A DNA stretch of 64,000 nt from an uncultured Planctomycetota bacterium (GTDB taxonomy: Bacteria; Planctomycetota; Planctomycetia; Pirellulales; Thermoguttaceae), in the NCBI GenBank assembly GCA_900318195.1, contig ONJR01000060.1:1-64000 (forward strand), in the 5' to 3' direction. Under the pieces are notes generated by a model. The model searched no databases and was not told the DNA's origin. It saw nothing but the letters and a program-made list of their open reading frames with translations. How positions within the stretch are numbered: the first letter of the stretch is position 1; each line of letters opens with the position of its first letter. Shown here in pieces: positions 47,410 to 55,777 of the stretch. The position numbers and the translations under genes are program-made.

Positions 47410-48450
47410 ATGCGAACCTCATCCTCCGCCCTAATTCGTATTCGCGCGCTTCGTCTCGCGTTACTCGTCGCAATCTTTTTCGCGCTGTCGTCTGCGTTAT
47501 TATGCGTTTCGTCATCGTTGCAACGTTGTGCCGACGCTTTTGGTCAGGAACTCGATCTTAGCGCGCTTGACGACGACGCGCGCGCCGCGACGGACGACGC
47601 GGCGCCTCCGGTCGAGGCGGCTCCTTCCGACTCGTCGAGCGTCGAAGTTTCGTCGCCGCCGTCCTCAGTTGGTCGCGCCCGATTTCTCGACCTGCTTCTC
47701 GCCAGCGGATGGATAGGTCTTGTTCTTTTAGCGGCGTCTATCGTTGCCGTTTCCCTCATAATTCGTTTGGCTCTTGCGCTTCGCCGTTCGTCTTTCATTC
47801 CGTTGGATCTGGCGCGCGAGTTGCGCGACCGACTGTCGCGTCGCGAACTTGACGGCGCGTTGCAACTCGCTAACGAGTCGCCGTCTTTTGTGGGCGCGGT
47901 TGTCGCTCAGGGACTAAAAGAAAGTTCGAGAGGTTGGACCGCTATTGAGAAAGCGGTCGAAGACGCGGCCGCCGATTACGCCAGTCGAACATTCCGTCGC
48001 TCCGAACCTCTCGCAACGATTGGCAACGTCGCCCCTATGCTCGGACTACTCGGCACCGTCATAGGTATGGTAACAACGTTTGGCGAAATAGCGGTCTCCG
48101 ACGGTTCAGGTCGCAATCTTGCCAACGGTATTTATTTCGCGCTCGTTACAACAGTCGACGGTCTTATCGTCGCCATTCCAGCGCTTGTCGCCCACTCCAT
48201 GATCAACGCGCGAATTGCAACGCTTGTTTCCGAAGGAATCGAGATGATCAATGCGATCTTTGATCCGCTCAAACCGGGCGCTTCTCAACGCGTTGCTACT
48301 CGAGAAGACGCTAGCGCAAGTTCGACCGCCGAAAGCGCGCCAACGCTCGGACTACGTGAAATTCCGTCAGACCGTTCTTCTGCACGAGCAGAACGTCCGC
48401 GCCAGCGTCCCGCTCTGACGCTTCCCCCCACGCGCACCGATCCAGAATAA
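47410..48450 (+). CDS. MotA/TolQ/ExbB-type proton channel protein
   Basis: A 346-residue inner-membrane protein. An N-terminal signal or helix (ALRLALLVAIFFALSSALLC) is followed by an Asp/Ser/Pro-rich stretch, a helix at GWIGLVLLAASIVAVSLIIR, the family motif SFVGAVVAQGLKESSRGWTA, and the conserved pair TIGNVAPMLGLLGTVIGMVT and LANGIYFALVTTVDGLIVAI. This matches TolQ/ExbB, which uses the proton gradient to drive outer-membrane work. The usual ExbD/TolR gene is not next to it; rpoN follows 50 bases on instead. The Pro-rich C-terminal tail (RPRQRPALTLPPTRTDPE) is extra. Its partner must lie elsewhere. Confidence 0.92.
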   Translation: MRTSSSALIRIRALRLALLVAIFFALSSALLCVSSSLQRCADAFGQELDLSALDDDARAATDDAAPPVEAAPSDSSSVEVSSPPSSVGRARFLDLLLASGWIGLVLLAASIVAVSLIIRLALALRRSSFIPLDLARELRDRLSRRELDGALQLANESPSFVGAVVAQGLKESSRGWTAIEKAVEDAAADYASRTFRRSEPLATIGNVAPMLGLLGTVIGMVTTFGEIAVSDGSGRNLANGIYFALVTTVDGLIVAIPALVAHSMINARIATLVSEGIEMINAIFDPLKPGASQRVATREDASASSTAESAPTLGLREIPSDRSSARAERPRQRPALTLPPTRTDPE

Positions 48451-48499
48451 TCGCACTCCTTTCGCACACTCATCCAACCACAGAATACAATCCAGATCA

Positions 48500-50305
48500 A
48501 TGTCAAGTTCATTCGGCGGTCCTCGCTTCGGGTTCGGGCTTTCAGAAGAGCGTCGCATCGCTCTGCAACGCGTCAATAAACTGAAGCAAGAATTGTACGC
48601 GCAACAGAAAAAGATTCAATTCTCGAATCTACTAGAGCGCTCGAACCAAGACGTCGAAACTTATGTTGAATCTCAAGACAACGTTTTTCTAGGCAGAAGT
48701 CGTAGCTCAACCCCTTCTCGATCGAGCGCCCCCAACGGCGAGCTTGGTTCGACTCAACCGGAAGTCGGTTACGATGAGTCTCCCGAGCCAGAGGACGTCG
48801 GCGCCTACTTAACGCCTCGCGCTTTTATCTCCGCACGCGCGCCGTCCCGCGAATATTCCTATCATTCCGACGAAGACGCGTATTTTGATCCCGTGGCTCC
48901 TCAGCAAGAGACGTTACGCGATCATCTGCTCGAACAGCTAGAACTGGACGGCAAATTTAGTCGTCTTACGCCCGAGACCAAAGCGCTATGTCGCGTCATT
49001 ATCGACAACCTCGACTCTTCCGGCTATTTAAAGTCCGAAGCCGAATCTCCGCTTGACGGTCCCGCCGAACCGGATTCCGCTTCAAACGCAGACGCCGAGT
49101 CGGTTCGCGCTATTGTTGAATTCGATAGTCTTTTCGACATGATTTCAACTGCCGAATTGCGCGCGCGCGCGAAAAAGGCGCTAGACGACTACTATTCCAT
49201 TAAGAGCGTTTCGAAGTCGTCCCGGCGTCTTGCTCGCGAGGAATTTGACTCGATCGTCGGCAAAAAAACCACCAAGGAAGAACGCGATCTCGCTCGCAAA
49301 GCGTTAGACGCCATTCAACAGCCTCAGCATGAGCTCGACCCGCTCGACGCGCTCTTTCCACACAAGCCGAGCCCCGAAGAGCGCAAGCGAGCAGAAGCGG
49401 CGCTCAAAATCGTCCAAGAGATGGATCCTCCCGGCGTAGGCGCGCGCAATATGCGCGAAAGTCTACTATTGCGTCTTAAACCCGACGCAGAATTTCACGA
49501 TCAGCTCAAACTTATCATAACGCGCCATTTTGACGATTTCATTAAGAAACGCCTCGGCGCGCTCTCCAGTCAGACGGGTATCACGCACGACGAACTCATG
49601 CAGATCTTCGCCGCCCCTTTTCCGTTCTACCCTTCGCCGAGCGAACTCTTCGCAGAGTCCCCCGCGCAACTCAACTGGATACAGCCAGAAATCTTCGTCG
49701 AAAAGAACAGTCAAGGTCGCTGGATCGTTAAACTCGACGATTCGAGCGACGATCTCGAACTTGATCCGTATTACAGTAAGCTCCTCTTTTCCAAACGAGT
49801 CGATAAAAAGACCAAAGAGTACTTGCGCCGACAGTATGTAGAGGCTCAAGCGCTTGTCGACGCGTTGCGCAATAGAAAATCGACGCTCCTTCGCGTCGCC
49901 AAGGCGATCGTCGACTTCCAATCCGATTACTTCGACGATCCAACGAGCTTCCCCAAGCCGCTCACTCAGCAACAAATAGGCGATAAACTTGGTCTCGATT
50001 CTTCCACCATATCGCGCGCGTGCAATAATAAATGGCTTGCGACGCCTCGCGGCTTCGCCTCGTTTCGGGACTTCTTTCCCAAAGCGGTCGCAGGGGACGC
50101 GACGAGTTCTAACGTTGCTGAAAAGATCCGCGAGCTCGTGGCTCAGGAAGTCAAAAGCCAACCTCTTAGCGACGAGGCGCTAGCCGCAGAACTCAAGCGC
50201 AAGTATTCGCTCGACGTGAGTCGCAAGACCGTTCAGGAACACCGTGATCGCCTCGGAATCCCCAATAGTCGCGAACGCAGGCGTCTTGCCAAGACTTCGC
50301 AATAA
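48500..50305 (+). CDS. rpoN: RNA polymerase sigma-54 factor, divergent N-terminus
   Basis: A 601-residue factor for enhancer-dependent transcription. The core-binding region includes LRDHLLEQLEL, CRVIIDNLDSSGYLKS and MDPPGVGARNMRESLLLRL. The HTH region is PLTQQQIGDKLGLDSSTISR with NKWLATPRGF. The RpoN box near residue 573 is SRKTVQEHRDRLGIPNSRER, the canonical -24 reader. Region I is hard to find: the N-terminus (SEERRIALQRVNKLKQELYA then IQFSNLLERSNQDVETYVES) only weakly resembles the Gln/Leu-rich activator-interacting segment. Two Lys/Arg/Glu-rich inserts lengthen it beyond the usual 480. It lies 50 bases after the channel gene on the same strand. Confidence 0.93.
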   Translation: MSSSFGGPRFGFGLSEERRIALQRVNKLKQELYAQQKKIQFSNLLERSNQDVETYVESQDNVFLGRSRSSTPSRSSAPNGELGSTQPEVGYDESPEPEDVGAYLTPRAFISARAPSREYSYHSDEDAYFDPVAPQQETLRDHLLEQLELDGKFSRLTPETKALCRVIIDNLDSSGYLKSEAESPLDGPAEPDSASNADAESVRAIVEFDSLFDMISTAELRARAKKALDDYYSIKSVSKSSRRLAREEFDSIVGKKTTKEERDLARKALDAIQQPQHELDPLDALFPHKPSPEERKRAEAALKIVQEMDPPGVGARNMRESLLLRLKPDAEFHDQLKLIITRHFDDFIKKRLGALSSQTGITHDELMQIFAAPFPFYPSPSELFAESPAQLNWIQPEIFVEKNSQGRWIVKLDDSSDDLELDPYYSKLLFSKRVDKKTKEYLRRQYVEAQALVDALRNRKSTLLRVAKAIVDFQSDYFDDPTSFPKPLTQQQIGDKLGLDSSTISRACNNKWLATPRGFASFRDFFPKAVAGDATSSNVAEKIRELVAQEVKSQPLSDEALAAELKRKYSLDVSRKTVQEHRDRLGIPNSRERRRLAKTSQ

Positions 50306-50353
50306 CGACTGACTTAACGTTTGCATACGCGTCCTTCCCATTTTGACGCTTTG

Positions 50354-50387
50354 AAGATGACAAAATTTAAAAAAATGTCATTTTCAG
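50354..50387 (+). terminator. Weak terminator after rpoN
   Basis: ATGACA (50357-50362) pairs with TGTCAT (50376-50381) across an A-rich 13-base loop, followed by TTTC. Confidence 0.5.
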
Positions 50388-50399
50388 TTCTCTTCACCC

Positions 50400-50428
50400 T
50401 TGTCAATCTTGCCCAATATGGTTATCAT
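50400..50428 (+). promoter_or_regulatory. Promoter of the trifunctional acyltransferase gene
   Basis: TTGTCA (50400-50405), 17 bases, TATCAT (50423-50428), about 90 bases before the ATG. Confidence 0.5.
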
Positions 50429-50517
50429 ATCTGCGTTGTTAGAGTACGCGTTCTTAGCTGTCCCAGCGGAACGCTGTTCAAAGTTCACGTTATTAGCAAA
50501 CGGAAGTCATTGTTATT

Positions 50518-53500
50518 ATGGAAAAGCAGGCGTCTCTCCACGCAGAAGCGCATGAGGAGCAACTCCCTCCGCTCTGGACAAAAGGTTTTACAGCGCTTCT
50601 CGTCACACAATTTTTGGTCGCATTAAACGACAACATCTTCCGTTGGCTGATCATTCCGATCGGTAAGTGCGCGGTCGGTTGGGCCGACAAACAAGACACG
50701 ATCCGCGGAATAGGCTCACTTGCGTTCCTCGTTCCGTTCCTCCTCTTCGCCACCTACGCCGGATACTGTTGCGATCGTTTCAATAGGCGCAAGGTCATCA
50801 TCTGGTGTAAGGCGGCCGAACTTTTCGTTATGCTGTTAGGCACAGTAGCGATTCTCGTGCAATCGGTGCCGTTCATGCTTGTAACGCTCTTTCTTATGGC
50901 GACCCAAAGCGCGTTCTTCAGTCCTGCGAAATACGGCAGCATACCTAATATCGTGCCACAATCACGTATTTCCGAAGCGAACGGCTTTGTTACAATGACG
51001 ACAATGATCGCGTGCATAGGCGGTCAGGTCTTGGGAGGCGTTCTGTTCGTTCTCACGACGTTCAATGCGAAGAAACCGATTGAAGGCTCGGGCGGTATGA
51101 CGAATTGGATAATTTGGGCGAGCGTCATCATCGGAGTCGCCGTGCTCGGTCTCATTTCGAGCTTTTTCCTACCGTCGATTAAAGCGGCGGATCCTTCTGC
51201 GCGCTTTCCTGTCAATCCTATCGAACAAACGTGCGCGGATCTCAAACTTCTCGTGAACAACCGGTATCTCTTCTGGATCAGTATTGCAAGTTCTTTCTTC
51301 TGGGGAGTCGGCGCGCTTGCCCAACTTAATATAGACAAATTCGCAACAGAATATCTGAACGTCCGTCAAGATTGGGCAATGTTGTTGCTCGTAGCGCTTT
51401 CGGCTGGTCTTGCGCTCGGCGCGCTTATCGCCGGGAAACTTTCACGCGGACGCATAGAACTCGGTCTCGTTCCCTTCGGTGCGCTCGCGATTATAGTCTT
51501 TTCGTTCATTTTATATTTCACGCCGTTCGTTCCTCACGAAATTGCGTCGCCTAAATCTTTCGGCTTTATCTTCGGAGGGTTCGGCTTATTTTTACTTGGT
51601 CTTTCGGCTTCGATGTACGACCTTCCGCTCGTCGCGGTACTTCAGACAGAAAGTCCCGTCGAGCATCGCGGTCGAATTTTAGCGGCGTACAACTTCTTTT
51701 CCTTTGCGGCAATGGCGCTCTTTGCGATGTTCCAAAGCACGCTCGGCAGTCTCCCGTTACGTCAAACCGTCAATTCAGAGGGCAAAACGGTTATGACCGG
51801 ACTAAACGGGGCAGAAATCTGGCTTGTAACGTCGATTATAAGCATCCCAGCGCTCTATTTCACACTGCGCGCGTTCGCCATCCCTGTTTTGCGCGTACTC
51901 GTTATCAATTGGCTCAAGTTAGTCTACGGTATGCGCGAATATGGAGTCGGCAATATTCCTAAGGAAGGTCCGGTTCTACTCCTCGGCAATCACGTCTCCT
52001 TCTTAGACGCTTTGATCGTCTACACAACTTCGTCCAGACCCGTCCGGTTCATCTCTGACCAAAATTTCCTGCCGGCGAAGAGTAAACTTGCCAACTTCGT
52101 TATTCGGAAAACAGGAGTCATACGGTTTGACCCCAATTCGCGGAAATCAACCGCGTATATGTTGCGCGAAGCTCAGACTGCGCTCCAAAACGGGGAAGTT
52201 GTGTGCATCTTCCCCGAAGGCGCCATAACACGCGACGGTCAAACGCGCGCTTTCAAACCCGGCTTCCTTGCTCTACTTCGCAAGACGCCGAACGCGCCAA
52301 TTATACCGTTTGCAATAACAGGTCTCTACGGCTCGCGCTTCGCCTACGCCGGTCCCAAGGGTTATAAACGCCGTACACCTTATCGACTGACTATTTCCTA
52401 CGGCGCGCCTTATTCAGTCGAAGCCGAACGCGCCAAGGGCTGTAGCGACGCTCATATTATGCAGAAACTCCTGCACATCGTTCAGGAACTCAATATTGAC
52501 GCAGTCGATTACCGTAAACACCCTAAAAACGTCTTCCTCTATACTCCAGCGCGCGGTGCAATTCGCGGCTTACGCCTTTCAGGCTCCCGCCGACATTTCG
52601 GCGATTCCACCGGTAAAGAAGTAACGGGTAAGGAGGCGCTTCTTCAAATCCTAGTCCTTCGCAGGTTGCTCCATCGTATTCTTCCTAGCGAAAAGTTCGT
52701 TGGAGTTTTATTGCCAACTTCGGTTGCCGGCGTACTAGTCAACGCGGCGCTCGCCTTCGATCGTCGTATTCCGATCAATTTGAATTATACGTTCACCAAC
52801 GACGTGAATAACTATTGTATTCACAAAGTCGGAATTAAGACAATAGTCGCGTCTTCTCAACTTCTCAAGAAATTGCCCAAGCTTGATCTGGAAGCCGAGA
52901 TTCTTCCGCTCGAAGAAGTTGCGAAGGAGCAAATCCGCACGAGCGATAAACTCGTCGGTTTTCTCGAATCGCTTCTCCCCACGTGGATACTAGAACGCGT
53001 TCTTGGACTAACGAAAGAAAAGCTGTCAGATATCAATACGATCGTCTTCACCAGCGGCTCGACCGGTCTTCCGAAGGGCGCTGTTCTTACAAACGCGAAC
53101 GTTTCGGCCAACGCCCAGAGTTTCGCGCAATCCGCTATGCCGGCCTACAATCTGAGTCTCGCGGGCGTGCTTCCCTTCTTCCATTCTTTTGGGTACACGG
53201 TAACCGTATGGTTCCCTCTATACCATCCGTACGCCTGTTACTACCATTACAATCCGCTCGATTATAAGGGGGTCGCCTCCGTTACGAAAAAATATCGTCC
53301 CCACTTGTTTGTAGCGACGCCAACGTTCATGCGCACCTACCTTCGCAAGTGTTCTAAAGAGGACTTTGAATCCGTATACTTTCCAATCGTCGGCGCAGAA
53401 AAGGCGCCAGCGCAACTCTACGAAGACTGGAAAGAAAAGTTTGGCGTCTCGCTAAACGAAGGGTACGGCGCAACTGAACTCTCGCCGGTTATGAGCCACA

Positions 53501-54168
53501 ACATACCCGAATCGGACGCGCCCGATAATATAACGCCCTATCACAAGGATTTTTCAATCGGTTGTCCAGACCCTAACTTCGTTGCCAAAGTGGTCGACCC
53601 CGAAACTTGGGAAGAGTTACCGCCTAATACGCCCGGGATGATGCTCGTTAAAAGCAACTCCGTTACCGTAGGATATTATCAGGATCAAGAAAGAACGCGT
53701 TCGATCTTTAAGGACGGCTGGTACATAACGGGCGACATTGCGAAAATCGACGAAGACAACTTCATCTTCATCACGGGTCGCGAAACGCGCATTTCGAAGA
53801 TCGGCGGCGAAATGGCGCCGCACGCCTTCATCGAAGAAAAATTGCAAGAGGCGCTTCAAGAAATGTCGAGCGTTGCCACCCTCGAAAAGACCGACGACGA
53901 TTCGACCAATTCCAGCGCGCTTAATCTTGTAGTAACCGCCGTTCCTGACGAACGCAAGGGCGAAAAACTCGTCGTACTGTACGTCAACCTCCCCTGCGCG
54001 CCTGAAGAGCTATGCAAGCGAGTTTCCGAGATTGGAACGTTGCCGCAACTCTGGATTCCTTCCCCTGTCAACTTCAAACAAGTCCCCGAAATCCCTGTTC
54101 TAGGCACAGGAAAACTGAACCTCAAAGAAGTGCGCGACACGGCGAAACGACTCTACGGTCTTGAATAA
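50518..54168 (+). CDS. Trifunctional LplT - PlsC - acyl-ACP/CoA ligase fusion (Aas-like)
   Basis: A 1216-residue membrane protein that combines three steps of lysophospholipid recycling. Residues about 15-440 are an MFS transporter of the LplT type (LVTQFLVALNDNIFRWLIIP, twelve helices). Residues about 470-670 are a PlsC acyltransferase: LLGNHVSFLDALIVYT (HX4D near 489) and VVCIFPEGAITRDGQ (near 560). Residues about 700-1216 are an AMP-forming acyl ligase: NTIVFTSGSTGLPKGAVLTN (near 842), LNEGYGATELSPVMSHN and GWYITGDIAKIDEDNFIFIT. Flippase, acyl ligase and acyltransferase would import lyso-lipid, activate a fatty acid and re-acylate. E. coli splits this between LplT and Aas; the triple fusion is known in other phyla. 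Confidence 0.95.
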   Translation: MEKQASLHAEAHEEQLPPLWTKGFTALLVTQFLVALNDNIFRWLIIPIGKCAVGWADKQDTIRGIGSLAFLVPFLLFATYAGYCCDRFNRRKVIIWCKAAELFVMLLGTVAILVQSVPFMLVTLFLMATQSAFFSPAKYGSIPNIVPQSRISEANGFVTMTTMIACIGGQVLGGVLFVLTTFNAKKPIEGSGGMTNWIIWASVIIGVAVLGLISSFFLPSIKAADPSARFPVNPIEQTCADLKLLVNNRYLFWISIASSFFWGVGALAQLNIDKFATEYLNVRQDWAMLLLVALSAGLALGALIAGKLSRGRIELGLVPFGALAIIVFSFILYFTPFVPHEIASPKSFGFIFGGFGLFLLGLSASMYDLPLVAVLQTESPVEHRGRILAAYNFFSFAAMALFAMFQSTLGSLPLRQTVNSEGKTVMTGLNGAEIWLVTSIISIPALYFTLRAFAIPVLRVLVINWLKLVYGMREYGVGNIPKEGPVLLLGNHVSFLDALIVYTTSSRPVRFISDQNFLPAKSKLANFVIRKTGVIRFDPNSRKSTAYMLREAQTALQNGEVVCIFPEGAITRDGQTRAFKPGFLALLRKTPNAPIIPFAITGLYGSRFAYAGPKGYKRRTPYRLTISYGAPYSVEAERAKGCSDAHIMQKLLHIVQELNIDAVDYRKHPKNVFLYTPARGAIRGLRLSGSRRHFGDSTGKEVTGKEALLQILVLRRLLHRILPSEKFVGVLLPTSVAGVLVNAALAFDRRIPINLNYTFTNDVNNYCIHKVGIKTIVASSQLLKKLPKLDLEAEILPLEEVAKEQIRTSDKLVGFLESLLPTWILERVLGLTKEKLSDINTIVFTSGSTGLPKGAVLTNANVSANAQSFAQSAMPAYNLSLAGVLPFFHSFGYTVTVWFPLYHPYACYYHYNPLDYKGVASVTKKYRPHLFVATPTFMRTYLRKCSKEDFESVYFPIVGAEKAPAQLYEDWKEKFGVSLNEGYGATELSPVMSHNIPESDAPDNITPYHKDFSIGCPDPNFVAKVVDPETWEELPPNTPGMMLVKSNSVTVGYYQDQERTRSIFKDGWYITGDIAKIDEDNFIFITGRETRISKIGGEMAPHAFIEEKLQEALQEMSSVATLEKTDDDSTNSSALNLVVTAVPDERKGEKLVVLYVNLPCAPEELCKRVSEIGTLPQLWIPSPVNFKQVPEIPVLGTGKLNLKEVRDTAKRLYGLE

Positions 54169-54208
54169 TCGTCCGCACACGTCTCGTTCATGACGTTCGT
54201 ACTATACT

Positions 54209-54249
54209 AACCGGCAAGGCGCCTCTCGTAGCCTCGCCGGTTATTTTTT
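54209..54249. terminator. Terminator between convergent genes
   Basis: AACCGGC (54209-54215) pairs with GCCGGTT (54236-54242), with an inner GGC/GCC step, followed by six T (54244-54249). Serves the Aas-like gene and probably the convergent methyltransferase gene. Confidence 0.85.
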
Positions 54250-54260
54250 GCGCTCGCGTT

Positions 54261-55274
54261 TTAACGTAAAACCGCCAACGCCAAATCGCCGCACGGCAAT
54301 ACGCCGTTGAACTTCGATCTAATACCCAGAGGTTGCGACAGATATTCGCCTTTTGCCGCGCTCGCGCCAAATCGCGCGCTTAAACTCGAACGCAACATTC
54401 TTTCCAGAACATGAGCTTCAAACCCCTGCGTGTGTCCCGTTAGCATGATGAAAGAAAAGGAATCGTTAAGAGCGCGAGCGCAGTTGGCAAGCAACGGTTC
54501 AAGATCGCGCGCTAATCTCCACACTTCGCCGCGCGCGCCATGCCCGTAGGTCGGAGGATCCAAAATAATCGCGTCGTACCTCGACTCGCGCTTGAGTTCG
54601 CGTTTAACAAACTTAACAGCGTCGTCGACGATCCACCTAGCGACTATCCCGTCCCCGTTCGCCGCCGCTTCTGGAAACGAAAGCGAAGCGTTGCGCTTCG
54701 CTTGAGCAACTATATTGCGCGCCGCGTCTAAATGCGTTGTCTCTGCGCGCGCCGCTAGCGCGGCAAGCGCGCTTCCGCCCGTATAGCCAAAGAGATTCAA
54801 GACTCGCAAGGGACGTCCTAACTTTTCGCGCCCTTCGCAACACAGGTCATAGATTCGACGCCAGTTGCTCGACTGTTCGGGAAAAACGCCAAGATGTCCA
54901 AAAGGGGATCCCTTGAGTTCGAGCAGGAATAACCCGCCGACAGCCAGTTCCCATGACTGCGTCGCCTGCATTGGTTCGGTTGCGTTGTCACACGCGCTAT
55001 TTTCGGCAATTTCAGGAAAATAATAAGCTCCGCGCGTTGTGATCGGGCGCCAGTATCCACGAAATCCGAAAGAACTTGTCGTAGCCTTTGGCGAATTTTT
55101 CGACTCTCTCTTGCGTTCGACGAATATAGCGTCCGCCTCTTTCCACTGATTTTGCGCTCCCTGTCGTATTCCCAATGCAGTCGGACAAGGTCGATCTAAG
55201 ATCAAGTCTTTAAAACGTTCCAATCGCCTTCCGGCGCCAAAATCGATGAGTTCATACTCAGCTTTCTCTAACAT
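54261..55274 (-). CDS. SAM-dependent rRNA methyltransferase (RlmI/RlmK-like)
   Basis: A 337-residue protein of the PF10672 type, related to 23S rRNA m5C/m7G enzymes. Motifs: GVFPEQSSNWRRIYDL, the SAM loop VLNLFGYTGGSALAALAARA near residue 160, DAARNIVAQAKRNASL, and the catalytic-loop LDPPTYGHGARGEVWRL. No N-terminal PUA domain is visible, unlike RlmI. The target base is not determined by sequence. Upstream of its start lies the 214-base region that holds the tRNA promoter. Confidence 0.88.
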   Translation of the reverse strand: MLEKAEYELIDFGAGRRLERFKDLILDRPCPTALGIRQGAQNQWKEADAIFVERKRESKNSPKATTSSFGFRGYWRPITTRGAYYFPEIAENSACDNATEPMQATQSWELAVGGLFLLELKGSPFGHLGVFPEQSSNWRRIYDLCCEGREKLGRPLRVLNLFGYTGGSALAALAARAETTHLDAARNIVAQAKRNASLSFPEAAANGDGIVARWIVDDAVKFVKRELKRESRYDAIILDPPTYGHGARGEVWRLARDLEPLLANCARALNDSFSFIMLTGHTQGFEAHVLERMLRSSLSARFGASAAKGEYLSQPLGIRSKFNGVLPCGDLALAVLR

Positions 55275-55449
55275 AAGTCCACCTTCGCCCAGTTGTTCAG
55301 GTTAAGATTTCCAGTCTATTATACGCGGTCCCGATAAGTTGCCCAGACGTTACGAGGCTTTCCTCACTTGAAATAATCGTTTTCCATACGAGTTACGGCT
55401 ATTCGACCTCGACTCCTCTTGAAAGATCAAAATAAAAATAAAAAGGGGG

Positions 55450-55477
55450 TTGAAAAAAACGCGTTCAGCTATACAAT
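55450..55477 (+). promoter_or_regulatory. Promoter of the tRNA-Pro pair
   Basis: TTGAAA (55450-55455), 16 bases, TACAAT (55472-55477). The expected start lies about five bases before the first tRNA. Confidence 0.75.
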
Positions 55478-55488
55478 ATCTGGAACTA

Positions 55489-55564
55489 CGGGGCATGGCG
55501 CAGTCTGGTTTAGCGCGTTTGACTGGGGGTCAAAAGGTCGCTGGTTCGAATCCAGTTGCCCCGA
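55489..55564 (+). tRNA. tRNA-Pro (anticodon GGG), first copy
   Basis: A complete 76-base cloverleaf. Acceptor CGGGGCA pairs with TGCCCCG, with a C1-G72 pair and discriminator A typical of bacterial tRNA-Pro. The anticodon stem is TTTGA/TCAAA with loop CTGGGGG, giving anticodon GGG. The T arm is CTGG/CCAG around TTCGAAT. CCA is not encoded. An identical copy follows at 55620. Between the copies, CAAGAGA and TCTCTTG can form a hairpin that may help processing. Confidence 0.95.
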
Positions 55565-55619
55565 CTATAACAAGAGACGTTAAGATTCGCTCTCTTGGCG
55601 GTATTTGTGATTTTAAGTT

Positions 55620-55695
55620 CGGGGCATGGCGCAGTCTGGTTTAGCGCGTTTGACTGGGGGTCAAAAGGTCGCTGGTTCGAATCCAGTTGCCCCGA
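55620..55695 (+). tRNA. tRNA-Pro (anticodon GGG), second identical copy
   Basis: The sequence is identical over all 76 bases to the copy at 55489, and the identity runs a few bases past the 3' end. The pair shares one promoter and one terminator, so it is a tandem duplication of a single transcription unit. Confidence 0.95.
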
Positions 55696-55703
55696 CTAAG
55701 AGA

Positions 55704-55733
55704 GCCGACGGTAGTATTATCGTCGGCTTTTTT
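55704..55733 (+). terminator. Terminator of the tRNA-Pro pair
   Basis: GCCGACG (55704-55710) pairs with CGTCGGC (55721-55727), followed by six T. Nine bases past the second tRNA. Confidence 0.9.
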
Positions 55734-55777
55734 GTTGTCGCGACCATTCTAGAGATAATACGCTAAATCTCTCTCGA

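Noticed and set aside
55489-55698. The direct repeat of about 80 bases as a possible mobile or CRISPR-type repeat
   Set aside because: Each repeat folds as tRNA-Pro, and there are only two copies with one spacer, so it is a tRNA duplication.
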